Assembly (NCBI GenBank): GCA_016788285.1
Contig: JAEUSW010000096.1
Coordinates: forward strand, 1 to 34,445
DNA from: Flavobacteriales bacterium
GTDB taxonomy: Bacteria > Bacteroidota > Bacteroidia > Flavobacteriales_F > PHOS-HE28
DNA: 34,445 bases
Reading direction: 5' to 3'
The notes beneath the pieces were generated by a model. The model was not told the DNA's origin, did not search any database, and saw only the letters and a list, made by a program, of their open reading frames with translations. The translations under genes and the position numbers were made by a program. This document shows, piece after piece, positions 1-7,525 of this stretch. Within the stretch, counting starts at the first letter, position 1; each line of letters begins with the position of its first letter.

Positions 1-221
1 AGTAGCAGTAGCCGAGCTTGTAGTTCAGGTTGGCGTTGTCCGGTTGCTCCTGCACCAGCTGGTCCCAGATCTCGGCCGACTGGTTGTAGAGCTTCTCCTC
101 CATCAGTTTATTGCCTTCCTCGAACTTCCAAGTGAAGGTGGTGCTCTCTCCCTGGGCGAAGGAGGAGGCCGTGGGGGCGAGCAGTGCGGCGGAGAGGAGG
201 AGCGCGTAGCCGTGCTTCATT
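1..221 (-). CDS. TPR-type secreted protein, N-terminal part (cut by window edge)
   Basis: Seventy-three codons are visible from the ATG at 221 to the window edge. Residues 1-22 form a signal peptide (MKHGY, hydrophobic core, cleavage near SFAQ). Residues 34-73 read like a tetratricopeptide repeat: EEGNKLMEEKLYNQSAEIW, then a second helix ending NLNYKLGYCY. In Bacteroidota, exported proteins that begin this way often continue into WD40/PD40-like repeats and an OmpA-type domain, as in the gliding/T9SS-associated PorE-like family, but that part is outside the window. It lies 69 bp downstream of the E2 gene on the same strand and has its own possible -7 box at 258-265. Signal peptide and TPR start are seen; the family assignment is inference. 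Confidence 0.75.
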
Positions 222-257
222 GCGGTACGGGTGGTTCAGGCCCTGGTCGAGGGCTGC

Positions 258-265
258 GAAATGTA
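258..265 (-). promoter_or_regulatory. Possible -7 promoter box, TACATTTC
   Basis: On the minus strand this reads TACATTTC, one mismatch from the Bacteroidota -7 consensus TAnnTTTG. It lies between the E2 stop and the TPR gene, with 36 nt before that start codon. No clear -33 TTG element is visible. Confidence 0.35.
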
Positions 266-290
266 GCCATTTTCCCCAGCGGGGGTCGGT

Positions 291-1622
291 TCAGATGTCC
301 TGGTCCAGGGACCAGCCTTCCAGAATGTCCGCCACACGGCGTACGAAGCGGCCGCCCAGCGCACCGTCCACCACGCGATGGTCGTAGCTGTGGCTGAGGA
401 ACATCAAGTGGCGCACGGCGATCACATCGCCCGCCGGGGTCTCGAGCACCGCCGGTTTCTTGCGGATCGCCCCCGTGGCCATGATCGCCACTTGCGGCTG
501 GTTGATCACGGGTGTGCCCAGCACGTTGCCGAAGGTGCCCACGTTGGTCACCGTGTACGTGCCGCCGCTGATCTCGTCGGGTTGCAGCTTGTTCTCCCGG
601 GCGCGCTTGGCCAGGTCGTTCACCTTCCGCGCCAGACCCACCAGGTTCAGTTGATCGGCGTTCTTGATCACCGGAACGATGAGGTTGCCGGACGGGAGCG
701 CCGCCGCCATGCCGATGTTGATGTCGCGCTTGCGGATGATCGTGTGGCCGTCCACCTGGATGTTGATCATCGGCATCTCCTTGATGGCCTGCGCGATGGC
801 CATGACGAAGATGGGGGTGAAGGTGAGCTTCTCGCCTTCCCGCTTCTCGAAGGCGCCCTTCACCCGATCGCGCCACAGCACCAGGTTCGTCACATCCGCC
901 TCCACGAAACTGGTGACGTGCGGGCTGGTGGCCTTGCTCATCACCATGTGGTCGGCGATCAGCTTGCGCATACGGTCCATCTCGATCACCTCGTCGCCGG
1001 GGCCGGGCACCACCTTGGGGCCTGCGGGCTTGGCCGGGGTGGTGGGGGCGGCCGCCGCTCCCGGAGCGGTCGCTGGGGCAGGTGCGGCCGGGGGTGCGGC
1101 CGGCGAGGCCGGCGCCGCACCGCGTTTCGGCAGGTAGTCCAGCAGGTCCTTCTTGGTCACCCGTCCACCCTCTCCACTGCCGGCGATGGCCTCGAGCTCG
1201 GCCATGCTGATGCCTTCCTGTTCAGCGATCGTGCGCACCAGCGGGCTGTAGAACTTGCCACTGGGACCCGTGCGCGTGACGGCGGCGCCCACGGGCGCCG
1301 CGGTGGTCACGGCCGGCGGACGACCGTTGGCGGCGATGCCGGCGGGGGGGGCGGCCACCGGTGCTGCGGCAGGCGCCTGGCTTCCGGCGCTGATCGCGGC
1401 GATGGGCTGGCCCACCTTCACCACGTCCCCTTCGTTCACAAGGCGTTTCACCAGCACGCCATCGTGCGGCGCGGGCACCTCGCTGTCCACCTTGTCGGTG
1501 GCGATCTCCACGATGGGCTCATCGGCGGCCACACGGTCGCCTTCGTTCTTGAGCCACTTGATGATGGTGGCCTCGGCCACGCTTTCGCCCATCTTGGGCA
1601 GGAGGATCTCGTTCTGGGCCAT
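291..1622 (-). CDS. Dihydrolipoamide acyltransferase (E2) of a 2-oxo acid dehydrogenase complex
   Basis: A 443-aa E2 core protein that transfers acyl groups from lipoyl-lysine to CoA in a 2-oxo acid dehydrogenase complex. The lipoyl domain is at about 1-80, with the lipoylated lysine predicted at K44 in ATDKVDSEVP. An Ala/Pro-rich linker follows, then a peripheral subunit-binding domain (SPLVRTIAEQEGI) near 130-170, a second Ala/Pro linker, and the catalytic domain. The active-site motif HRVVDG is near the C terminus. The start is set at the ATG at 1622, because the protein then begins MAQNEILLPKMGE as in the family and the promoter box at 1634-1641 lies just upstream; an ATG 8 codons earlier would start upstream of that box. 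Branched-chain, pyruvate and 2-oxoglutarate substrates cannot be separated by eye, and no E1 or E3 gene is in the window. Confidence 0.95.
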   Translation of the reverse strand: MAQNEILLPKMGESVAEATIIKWLKNEGDRVAADEPIVEIATDKVDSEVPAPHDGVLVKRLVNEGDVVKVGQPIAAISAGSQAPAAAPVAAPPAGIAANGRPPAVTTAAPVGAAVTRTGPSGKFYSPLVRTIAEQEGISMAELEAIAGSGEGGRVTKKDLLDYLPKRGAAPASPAAPPAAPAPATAPGAAAAPTTPAKPAGPKVVPGPGDEVIEMDRMRKLIADHMVMSKATSPHVTSFVEADVTNLVLWRDRVKGAFEKREGEKLTFTPIFVMAIAQAIKEMPMINIQVDGHTIIRKRDINIGMAAALPSGNLIVPVIKNADQLNLVGLARKVNDLAKRARENKLQPDEISGGTYTVTNVGTFGNVLGTPVINQPQVAIMATGAIRKKPAVLETPAGDVIAVRHLMFLSHSYDHRVVDGALGGRFVRRVADILEGWSLDQDI

Positions 1623-1633
1623 CGCGTCGGGGC

Positions 1634-1641
1634 CAAAAGTA
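1634..1641 (-). promoter_or_regulatory. -7 box TACTTTTG for the E2 gene
   Basis: An exact match to TAnnTTTG on the minus strand, ending 11 nt before the E2 ATG at 1622. Initiation 4-7 nt downstream would give a very short leader. No obvious -33 element is seen. Confidence 0.6.
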
Positions 1642-1668
1642 ACCACCGGACACCGACGCGCGCGGGGC

Positions 1669-3585
1669 TCACGAGCCCATCAGCGCGAAGCCCCTCCGGA
1701 TGTAGCGCAGGTCGTCCCAGACCCGGTAGTCCTTGGCATACATCAGGTTGAGGCGGTCCACGATCAGGGCATCGGCCGGCACGCCGAGCGCCCGCACCGG
1801 GTCGAGGACACCGCGCTGAAGGTGCGGCAGCTTGGCGGCGCGGGCCGGGTGCCGGTGATAGCCCACCCAGGTCCGTCGGCCGAGCAGCACCTGCCACAGG
1901 TTGGCCACGTAGCCCCGGCGTTGCCGCACGAACCACAGGTTGACCGGCAGGGTGAGCATCAGCACGACCGACACCACGACGTCCGCGATCCGCTTGGTGC
2001 GCCGGGACGCCGGGCTGTTCACCGCGTGGGCCTCCAGGACCAGCAGGTCCTGCAGGCTCTCGATGCTGTTCGGGCTGATGATGGCCTGCCCGTCGGGTTG
2101 GGCGATCTTGAACACCGCGCCGCTGGTCCGGAGCCGTTCCAGGGCGTCGATCACCGTGGTCCAGGTCAGGTCGCCAGCGCAAAGCACCACCTCGTCGTAC
2201 CGCTGGTCGCGCAGGTTCCGGCACAGTTCGGCCGTGCGTTTGGTCCGTTGCAGCACCTCGGGTGGCTCCACCAGCTGGCGTCCGAGACCGAAGTGGGTCT
2301 GCCACAAGAGGTCCAGCGCCTGCCGGGCCCGCTCGGGTGAACCGATCGCCGCGATGCGCAGCCGGTGGCTGGGCCGCAGGGCATAGCCCTTCACGCGCAG
2401 CAGATGCAGCAGGCCGCGGATGGCGAAGGCGGTACCGGTCATCAGGACGAGGCAGGTGAGCAGGGCCCAGGTGCCCGGCCAGGCCTGCATGCGCCAGCTC
2501 CACCAGGCGGCCATCAGCAGGGTGGCCGCCGCGGCGCCCTTCACCGCGTGCCCGAGCCGGATGGGCCGGTCGTACGCACCGAAGAGGGCCAGGCAGGTGA
2601 GCGCCGCGGACAGAAAGGGGAGGAGGTGGCGGGGCGCTCCGTCGGCCCATTGCATCACGCCCACGTGCGGGCCGGCCAGCAGCAGCAGGGCCGCAAGGGC
2701 CGTGGCATCCAGCAGGGGCAGCAGCGCGCGGTGGAAGAAGCGGCTGAGCAGGGCTCCGGCCGCGCTCAGGTAAATGGCCCCCCGGATCAGCGCACTGAAC
2801 AGGTCGGGCCCCTTGCGCGTGAAGTGCTTCCTGGCGAAGATGGCCATCGCGTTGTAGAACACGAAGACGTAGTTCACGCTGCTCTTCTTGGTGCTCTCGC
2901 CCTTGTAGTGCAGGATCCGCGCCTGTGGCACATAGTGGTTCTCGTAGCCCCCCAGCGTGATGCGGTAGCTGAGGTCGATGTCCTCCCCGTACATGAAAAA
3001 GCTCTCGTCCAGCAGGCCCACTTCGTCCAGCGTCCGCTTGCGCAGGAACATGCAGGCCCCCGAGAGGATCTCGATGCGCGCCGTCCGGTCCTCCGGCAGG
3101 TGCCCCAGGTGGTAGCGGCCGAACACGCTGCTGCGCGGGAAGAGACGCGCCAGGCCGATGATCTTGTAGAAGGCCACCGCGGGTGTGGGGAGCCCGCGCT
3201 TGCTCTCGGGCAGGAAGCGCCCCGTGCCATCGATCATCTTCACGCCCACGCCGCCGACCTTGGGGTCGGCGTCCATGTACGCCACCACCGTGCGGAACAC
3301 ATCCTCGCCCACGATGGTGTCGGGGTTCAGGAGCAGGATGTGATCGCCCTTGGCCTCGCGGATGGCCTGGTTGTTGGCGCGGCTGAAGCCCACGTTCTCG
3401 GTGTTGGCCAGCAGGCGCACCTGGGGGAACCGCTCCCGCACCATCTCCACGCTGCCGTCCGTGCTCTGGTTGTCCACCACGAACACCTCGCCGGGCACCC
3501 CTTCCATCGCGGCGAACACCGCCCGCAGGCACTGCTCCAGGTAGGCCCTGACGTTGTAGTTGACGATGATGACGGAGAGTTTCAT
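1669..3585 (-). CDS. Family 2 glycosyltransferase fused to a shortened glycosylphosphotransferase-like tail
   Basis: A 638-aa membrane protein. Residues 1-270 are a GT2 domain of the rhamnosyltransferase (WbbL-like) type: MKLSVIIVNYN, VVDNQSTDGS with the nucleotide-binding Asp near D38, LNPDT with the metal-binding Asp at D89, and FMYGEDIDLSYR. Several hydrophobic segments follow at about 285-430. A Rossmann-like region (IAAIGSPERAR) then leads to a C terminus from about residue 531 that resembles bacterial sugar transferases of the WcaJ/PglC group: KRIADVVVSVVLML, WVGYHRHP and DYRVWDDLRYI. The catalytic KFRTM-type segment of that family is not visible. The ATG at 3585 is chosen because the GT2 fold starts exactly there. 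It is 35 bp downstream of recR, separated by a hairpin-forming spacer. It probably glycosylates a lipid-linked or surface glycan; donor and acceptor are unknown. Confidence 0.88.
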   Translation of the reverse strand: MKLSVIIVNYNVRAYLEQCLRAVFAAMEGVPGEVFVVDNQSTDGSVEMVRERFPQVRLLANTENVGFSRANNQAIREAKGDHILLLNPDTIVGEDVFRTVVAYMDADPKVGGVGVKMIDGTGRFLPESKRGLPTPAVAFYKIIGLARLFPRSSVFGRYHLGHLPEDRTARIEILSGACMFLRKRTLDEVGLLDESFFMYGEDIDLSYRITLGGYENHYVPQARILHYKGESTKKSSVNYVFVFYNAMAIFARKHFTRKGPDLFSALIRGAIYLSAAGALLSRFFHRALLPLLDATALAALLLLAGPHVGVMQWADGAPRHLLPFLSAALTCLALFGAYDRPIRLGHAVKGAAAATLLMAAWWSWRMQAWPGTWALLTCLVLMTGTAFAIRGLLHLLRVKGYALRPSHRLRIAAIGSPERARQALDLLWQTHFGLGRQLVEPPEVLQRTKRTAELCRNLRDQRYDEVVLCAGDLTWTTVIDALERLRTSGAVFKIAQPDGQAIISPNSIESLQDLLVLEAHAVNSPASRRTKRIADVVVSVVLMLTLPVNLWFVRQRRGYVANLWQVLLGRRTWVGYHRHPARAAKLPHLQRGVLDPVRALGVPADALIVDRLNLMYAKDYRVWDDLRYIRRGFALMGS

Positions 3586-3586
3586 G

Positions 3587-3621
3587 TGCGCATGTGCACA
3601 TGTGCCCAAGGGCACATGCGC
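3587..3621 (-). promoter_or_regulatory. Nested, mutually exclusive hairpins between recR and the glycosyltransferase
   Basis: In this 35-nt spacer the segment 3612-3621 can pair perfectly over 10 bp with 3588-3597. It can also pair, as 3610-3618, over 9 bp with 3599-3607. The two left arms can instead pair with each other through the palindrome GCACATGTGC at 3596-3605. The folds exclude one another and sit 2 nt before the glycosyltransferase ATG and against the recR stop codon. There is no U-tract, so it is not a standard terminator. A role in coupling or start-codon access is inference. Confidence 0.4.
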
Positions 3622-4238
3622 TATCGATCCACCCCTTTCTCGTACGGTTTCCGGTCCATGATGCTGCGGCCCAGGGTGAGCTCGTCCACATGCTCCAGAT
3701 CGCCCCCCACGCTGATCCCGCGCGCGATCTGGCTGACGGCGATACCACGCTCCTGGAGACGCCGGTTCAGGTAGAAGCAGGTGGTGTCGCCCTCCAGGGT
3801 GGCCCCCAGGGCCAGCACCACCTCCCGCACCGCGCCGCTGTCCACCCGCTCCAGCAGCCGGGCGATCGTCAGGTCGTCCGGGCCCACGCCGTCCATGGGG
3901 CTGATGACCCCGCCGAGCACGTGGTACAGGCCTTTGAACTGATGGGTGTTCTCCACGGCCACCACATCGCGGATGTCCTCCACCACGCACACGAGGCCGC
4001 GGTCACGCGACGGGGATGCGCAGATGCCGCACACCGGCTGGTCGCTGATGTTGCAGCACTCGCCGCAGTAACGCACCTCTTCCCGCAATCGGCGCACCGC
4101 CTCACTGAAGCGCTGCACGGCGGCGACATCCCGCCGCAGCAGGTCGAGCGCCATGCGCATGGCCGTGCGCCGTCCGATGCCGGGAAGGGTGGCCAGTTGG
4201 TCCACGGCGTTCTCCAGCAGGACGGACGAGGTGCTCAC
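3621..4238 (-). CDS. recR: Recombination mediator RecR
   Basis: At 205 aa this is the normal RecR length. Residues 9-55 carry the helix-hairpin-helix region (ATLPGIGRRTAMRMALDLL). Residues 58-73 form the zinc finger (YCGECC...VCGIC, with C58, C61, C70 and C73). The Toprim domain follows from about 80 (LVCVVEDIRDVVAVENT, then GGVISPMDGVGPDDL). RecR works with RecO and RecF to load RecA on SSB-coated gapped DNA. The start is a GTG at 4238. It fits the family N terminus, and the exact -7 box at 4244-4251 ends only 5 nt before it, which predicts a leaderless transcript. The downstream glycosyltransferase is probably co-transcribed. Confidence 0.97.
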   Translation of the reverse strand: MSTSSVLLENAVDQLATLPGIGRRTAMRMALDLLRRDVAAVQRFSEAVRRLREEVRYCGECCNISDQPVCGICASPSRDRGLVCVVEDIRDVVAVENTHQFKGLYHVLGGVISPMDGVGPDDLTIARLLERVDSGAVREVVLALGATLEGDTTCFYLNRRLQERGIAVSQIARGISVGGDLEHVDELTLGRSIMDRKPYEKGVDR

Positions 4239-4243
4239 GCGGC

Positions 4244-4251
4244 CAAAGGTA
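4244..4251 (-). promoter_or_regulatory. -7 box TACCTTTG for recR, predicted leaderless
   Basis: An exact TAnnTTTG on the minus strand, with 5 nt between the box and the GTG at 4238, so the predicted transcription start falls on or next to the start codon. Confidence 0.65.
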
Positions 4252-4277
4252 ACGGCGGGGCCGCCGGCGCTCCCGCC

Positions 4278-5123
4278 TTAGCGGAGCATCACCTGACGAC
4301 GCCAGCTGATGCCTTCCGTGATGACCTCCAGCAGGTGGGGACCGGTCAGCCCTTCCGTGGCGAGGGTCCAGGTGCCCGGACCGGGGAAGCTGCCGTTGCG
4401 CACCTCGCGTCCGCTGAGGTCCAGCAGGCGCCACGTGTGTCCGCCCGGTCCCGAGCTGCGCACCTGCAACGATCCCTCCGCCGGGTTCGGCCAGGTCCAC
4501 AGGCCCGGCATCGCCCGATCCACCAGCCCGGTCGAGCCGCTGGATGGCAGACAGGCCGTCACCTCCATATCGTCCAGGTACCAGCCGGCCTTGTTCACCA
4601 CCGTGGTGGCGAAGAGGTGGAAGCTGATGTCCACCGCGCTCAGCCCCAGGAAGGGCGACAGGTCGATCGTCTGCTGCAGCCACACCTGGCTGAACTGCTG
4701 GCTGTTGTTCAGGTAGACCTGCTGGCCGTTGACGCGGATGAAGGTGTAGTCGAAGTTGGTGAACACCTCCCACCAATGCCAGAACCGCAGCTCGGCACCG
4801 GTATAGGCCGGGTCGCTGAGGTCCACCGTGAGCCCGAGCACGCTCGTGTCGCCGCTGTTGGCGTAGCAATCGCGCAGCACCGTGCCCCAGCCTTGCTGGC
4901 CGCTGTGGGCGCCGATGGGGTTGTTGAAGGTGGAGGTGCAGCTGCTGTCCAGCAGCTGCGTCCCGATGATGCCGTGCTCCCAGTCGGGGTAGCCGCTCGG
5001 CACCAGGCCCCCGTCGCCCGACTCGAAGTCGCTGCTGAAGAGGACCGCCGTGCTGTCCGGGCATTGCGCTGCGGCGTTCGCGCCGGCGAGGACCGCAAGA
5101 AGAAGGAGCGTGTTCCGGTGCAT
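4278..5123 (-). CDS. Secreted protein with a type IX secretion C-terminal sorting domain
   Basis: A 281-aa exported protein. Residues 1-20 are a signal peptide (MHRNTLLLLAVLAGANAAAQ). The middle, about 28-185, looks like a beta-sandwich of the MAM/immune-inhibitor-A-like or jelly-roll type. It contains FSSDFESGDGG, GAELRFWHWWEV, FIRVNGQQVYL and GWYLDDMEV, and two cysteines near the start plus one near its end could form disulfides. The last roughly 75 residues are a T9SS type A sorting domain: WPNPAEGSLQV, WRLLDLSGREV, a GLTGPHLLEV strand and a basic-aromatic end RRQVMLR. The cargo is therefore exported across the inner membrane by Sec and across the outer membrane by T9SS, and is probably cell-surface attached or released. 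No catalytic residues are recognisable. It is divergent from the symporter gene. Confidence 0.88.
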   Translation of the reverse strand: MHRNTLLLLAVLAGANAAAQCPDSTAVLFSSDFESGDGGLVPSGYPDWEHGIIGTQLLDSSCTSTFNNPIGAHSGQQGWGTVLRDCYANSGDTSVLGLTVDLSDPAYTGAELRFWHWWEVFTNFDYTFIRVNGQQVYLNNSQQFSQVWLQQTIDLSPFLGLSAVDISFHLFATTVVNKAGWYLDDMEVTACLPSSGSTGLVDRAMPGLWTWPNPAEGSLQVRSSGPGGHTWRLLDLSGREVRNGSFPGPGTWTLATEGLTGPHLLEVITEGISWRRQVMLR

Positions 5124-5143
5124 GCGCGTATGGATTGGTCCCG

Positions 5144-5151
5144 GGAAGATA
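5144..5151 (-). promoter_or_regulatory. Possible -7 box TATCTTCC for the T9SS cargo gene
   Basis: On the minus strand TATCTTCC differs from TAnnTTTG at two positions. It lies 20 nt upstream of the ATG at 5123 in the 142-bp divergent spacer shared with the symporter gene. Confidence 0.3.
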
Positions 5152-5253
5152 ATCGTTCTGCTGCAGGCACCGGACCGGTGCGGTGACCGGATGCCAACAC
5201 CGGGACGGGGACAACTGGCGCGCTCGTTCCGAGGCGCCGGTCCGTCGGGCGCG

Positions 5254-5261
5254 TTGCTTCG
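5254..5261 (+). promoter_or_regulatory. Weak -7-like box TTGCTTCG before the symporter gene
   Basis: Two mismatches to TAnnTTTG, but it ends 4 nt before the ATG at 5266, the same spacing seen at better boxes in this window. Listed because of position rather than sequence. Confidence 0.25.
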
Positions 5262-5265
5262 CAAC

Positions 5266-6711
5266 ATGAGCGCGGCCTGGCTGTTGTCCCTGGTGCTGGT
5301 GTATTTCCTCGTGCTGCTGGGCATTGCGTGGTGGACGGGCCGCGGGGCCGGAGGCCACGCGTTCTTCAGCGGCGACCGCCGCAGCCTGTGGTGGGTGGTG
5401 GCCTTCGGCATGATCGGCACCAGCCTCAGCGGGGTCACCTTCATCAGCGTGCCCGGCTGGGTGAAGGCCAACCACTGGAGCTACCTGCAGGTGGTGGTGG
5501 GCTATGTGATCGGGTACTGGGTGGTGGCCGGTGTCCTGCTGCCGCTGTACTATCGGCTGCAGCTCACCAGCATCTACGGCTATCTGCGCCACCGCTTCGG
5601 CCCCACCAGCTACCGCACCGGGGCCGCCTTCTTCCTGCTGAGCCGCACCCTGGGGGCCACCATCCGCATCTACCTGGTGCTGAACGTGCTCCAGCTTACG
5701 GTGGTGCAGGGGCTGGGCGAGGTGCCTTTCGCCGTGACGGCCGCTCTCATCCTGCTCATGATCGTGCTCTACACCGTGCAGGGCGGTGTGCGGACGATCG
5801 TCTGGACGGACACGCTGCAGACCCTGTTCATGCTGGCCGCACTGCTGGGCACCGTGGCCTGGATCGCCGCACAGCCCGGCATGGGCGACTGGTGGTCACG
5901 GCTGCAGGGCAGCGGCATGACGGCCGTGTGGGACCTCGACTGGCGGAGCGACGGCTTCTTCCTGAAGCAGGTGCTCAGCGGCATGTTCATCACCATCGCC
6001 ATGACCGGTCTCGATCAGGAGATGATGCAGAAGAACCTCAGCGTGGCCACCGTGCAGGGGGCGCAGAAGAACATGCGCGTGTTCAGCGTGGTGCTGCTCG
6101 GGGTGAACCTGCTGTTCCTGGTGCTGGGCGGGCTGCTGTATCTCTACGCCGAACAGGCGGGCTTCGGCCTGCCCGAGCGCAGCGACGACCTGTTCCCGTC
6201 CATGGCGCTGCAGCTGTTCCCACCCTGGCTGGGGCTGCTCTTCATCATCGGCCTCATCAGCGCCCTCTTCCCCAGTGCGGACGGGGCGCTCACGGCGCTG
6301 ACCGCCAGCACCTGCATCGACCTCATCGGCATCCGGGAGCGGGGGTGGGACGAGGCCCGCCAGACGCGGGTGCGCAAGACGGTGCACCTCGCCATCGCCG
6401 CGGTCTTCTTCGGCTGCGTGATGTTCTTCCACTGGTTGCAGAGCGGCACGGTGCTGAAGACCCTGCTGGACATCGCGGGCTACACCTACGGTCCCTTGCT
6501 CGGGCTCTTCGCCTACGGTATCCTCTTCAAGGGGCGTCCGGCCGAACGGTGGGTGCCGGTGGTGTGCGTGCTGGCCCCGCTGTTCACGTTCGTGCTCAAG
6601 ACCTGGTCGCCCGATCTGCTCTTCGGCTACCGGATGGGCTTCGAAACGCTCATCGTCAACGGCGCCCTTACGCTGCTGGGTCTGCGGCTCATCAGCGGAC
6701 CGTCCCGCTGA
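5266..6711 (+). CDS. Sodium:solute symporter (SSS family)
   Basis: A 481-aa integral membrane protein with about 13 hydrophobic helices, the usual SSS number. The family signature is present: FGMIGTSLSGVTFISVPGW at 48-65, then a helix leading to LQLTSIYGYLRHRFG. Later features typical of the family include TVQGGVRTIVWTDTLQ and a Na+-binding region near GLISALFPSADGALTALTAS. It should import a small solute driven by the sodium gradient; substrate cannot be read from sequence (relatives take sugars, proline, pantothenate or sialic acid). The ATG at 5266 is chosen because the first helix begins immediately; longer upstream reading frames run through the divergent promoter. It converges on suhB with a 16-bp gap and no clear terminator. 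Confidence 0.92.
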   Translation: MSAAWLLSLVLVYFLVLLGIAWWTGRGAGGHAFFSGDRRSLWWVVAFGMIGTSLSGVTFISVPGWVKANHWSYLQVVVGYVIGYWVVAGVLLPLYYRLQLTSIYGYLRHRFGPTSYRTGAAFFLLSRTLGATIRIYLVLNVLQLTVVQGLGEVPFAVTAALILLMIVLYTVQGGVRTIVWTDTLQTLFMLAALLGTVAWIAAQPGMGDWWSRLQGSGMTAVWDLDWRSDGFFLKQVLSGMFITIAMTGLDQEMMQKNLSVATVQGAQKNMRVFSVVLLGVNLLFLVLGGLLYLYAEQAGFGLPERSDDLFPSMALQLFPPWLGLLFIIGLISALFPSADGALTALTASTCIDLIGIRERGWDEARQTRVRKTVHLAIAAVFFGCVMFFHWLQSGTVLKTLLDIAGYTYGPLLGLFAYGILFKGRPAERWVPVVCVLAPLFTFVLKTWSPDLLFGYRMGFETLIVNGALTLLGLRLISGPSR

Positions 6712-6727
6712 AGCGCCGGACCGGTGG

Positions 6728-7525
6728 TCAGTCCTGCCGCTGCCAGCTGCGTTCGATCACCTCCAGCAGCTCGTCGTGGATGGCGCTGTTGCTGGCCACG
6801 ATCTCCTCGTCGAACACCGGGTCCTTGCTGAGGCGGAATCCGCTCACCCGGCCGCCCGCTTCGCGCACGAGCAGCACGCCGGCCGCCACGTCCCAGCTGT
6901 TGAGTCCGTACTCGTAGAAGGCCTCGAAGCGGCCGCAGGCCACATAGGCCAGGTCCGCCGCGGCGCTGCCGAGCCGGCGGATGCCGCGCGTGCGGTGCAT
7001 CAGCTCGCGCAGCAGGTCCATGTATTCGGCCTCGTACCCGAAGTCGTCGTACGGGAAGCCCGTCGCCAGCAAGCTGTCCTGCAGCACGGTGCGGTCGCTC
7101 ACCCGGATCCGCTGGCCGTTCAGCCAGGCGCCGCCGCCACGCCAGGCCGTGAAGCGTTCGTTGCGCGTCACCTCGTGCACCACGCCCAGCAGGGGTTCGT
7201 TGCCGTCCAGCAGGGCGATGCTGATGCAGTAGCACGGCACCCCATGGACGAAGTTCGTGGTGCCGTCCAACGGGTCGATCACCCAGTTGAAGCGCTCGCG
7301 CTGTTCGCCGCTGCCCTCCTCGGCGATGAAGCCCGCATCGGGAAGGAGACGTTCCAGGGCCTCCACCAGGCGGTCCTCGGCGGTGTGGTCCACGTGGGTC
7401 ACCAGGTTGTTCGCGCTCTTGGTGGACACACCGGCCTCGGTGAGCTTGCCCGCCTCGTCGCGGATGAAGGCGGCCACTTCGGCGCTGAGCGCCGCCACCT
7501 GTTCAGTGAGCTGTTCCAGGTCCAT
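6728..7525 (-). CDS. suhB: Inositol monophosphatase family protein (SuhB-like)
   Basis: A 265-aa lithium-sensitive phosphatase-fold enzyme, which hydrolyses inositol-1-phosphate or related sugar phosphates using Mg2+. Metal-site motifs are intact: IAEEGSGE (E69, E70), WVIDPLDGTTNFVHG (D84, D87) and the C-terminal NSWDVAAGVLLVREAGG. In bacteria lacking inositol lipids, family members act as general phosphatases or, in enterobacteria, as transcription factors. The start overlaps the end of lgt by 23 bp, so the two are likely translationally coupled in the mtaB-lgt-suhB operon. The exact substrate is unknown; the symbol follows family usage. Confidence 0.9.
   Translation of the reverse strand: MDLEQLTEQVAALSAEVAAFIRDEAGKLTEAGVSTKSANNLVTHVDHTAEDRLVEALERLLPDAGFIAEEGSGEQRERFNWVIDPLDGTTNFVHGVPCYCISIALLDGNEPLLGVVHEVTRNERFTAWRGGGAWLNGQRIRVSDRTVLQDSLLATGFPYDDFGYEAEYMDLLRELMHRTRGIRRLGSAAADLAYVACGRFEAFYEYGLNSWDVAAGVLLVREAGGRVSGFRLSKDPVFDEEIVASNSAIHDELLEVIERSWQRQD

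Noticed and set aside
1665..1678. GGGCTC-AC-GAGCCC inverted repeat at the glycosyltransferase stop codon as a terminator
   Set aside because: The stem is short, the loop is only 2 nt, and no T-tract follows in the direction of transcription.
2365..3774. Long plus-strand open frame of 469 codons opposite the glycosyltransferase and recR
   Set aside because: It is a GC-rich antisense shadow with His/Gln/Gly-rich low-complexity translation. The minus strand has complete recognisable domains there.
3594..5186. Plus-strand open frame of 530 codons across recR and the T9SS cargo gene
   Set aside because: It lies antisense to two clear genes and has no domain resemblance; long chance frames are expected at this GC content.
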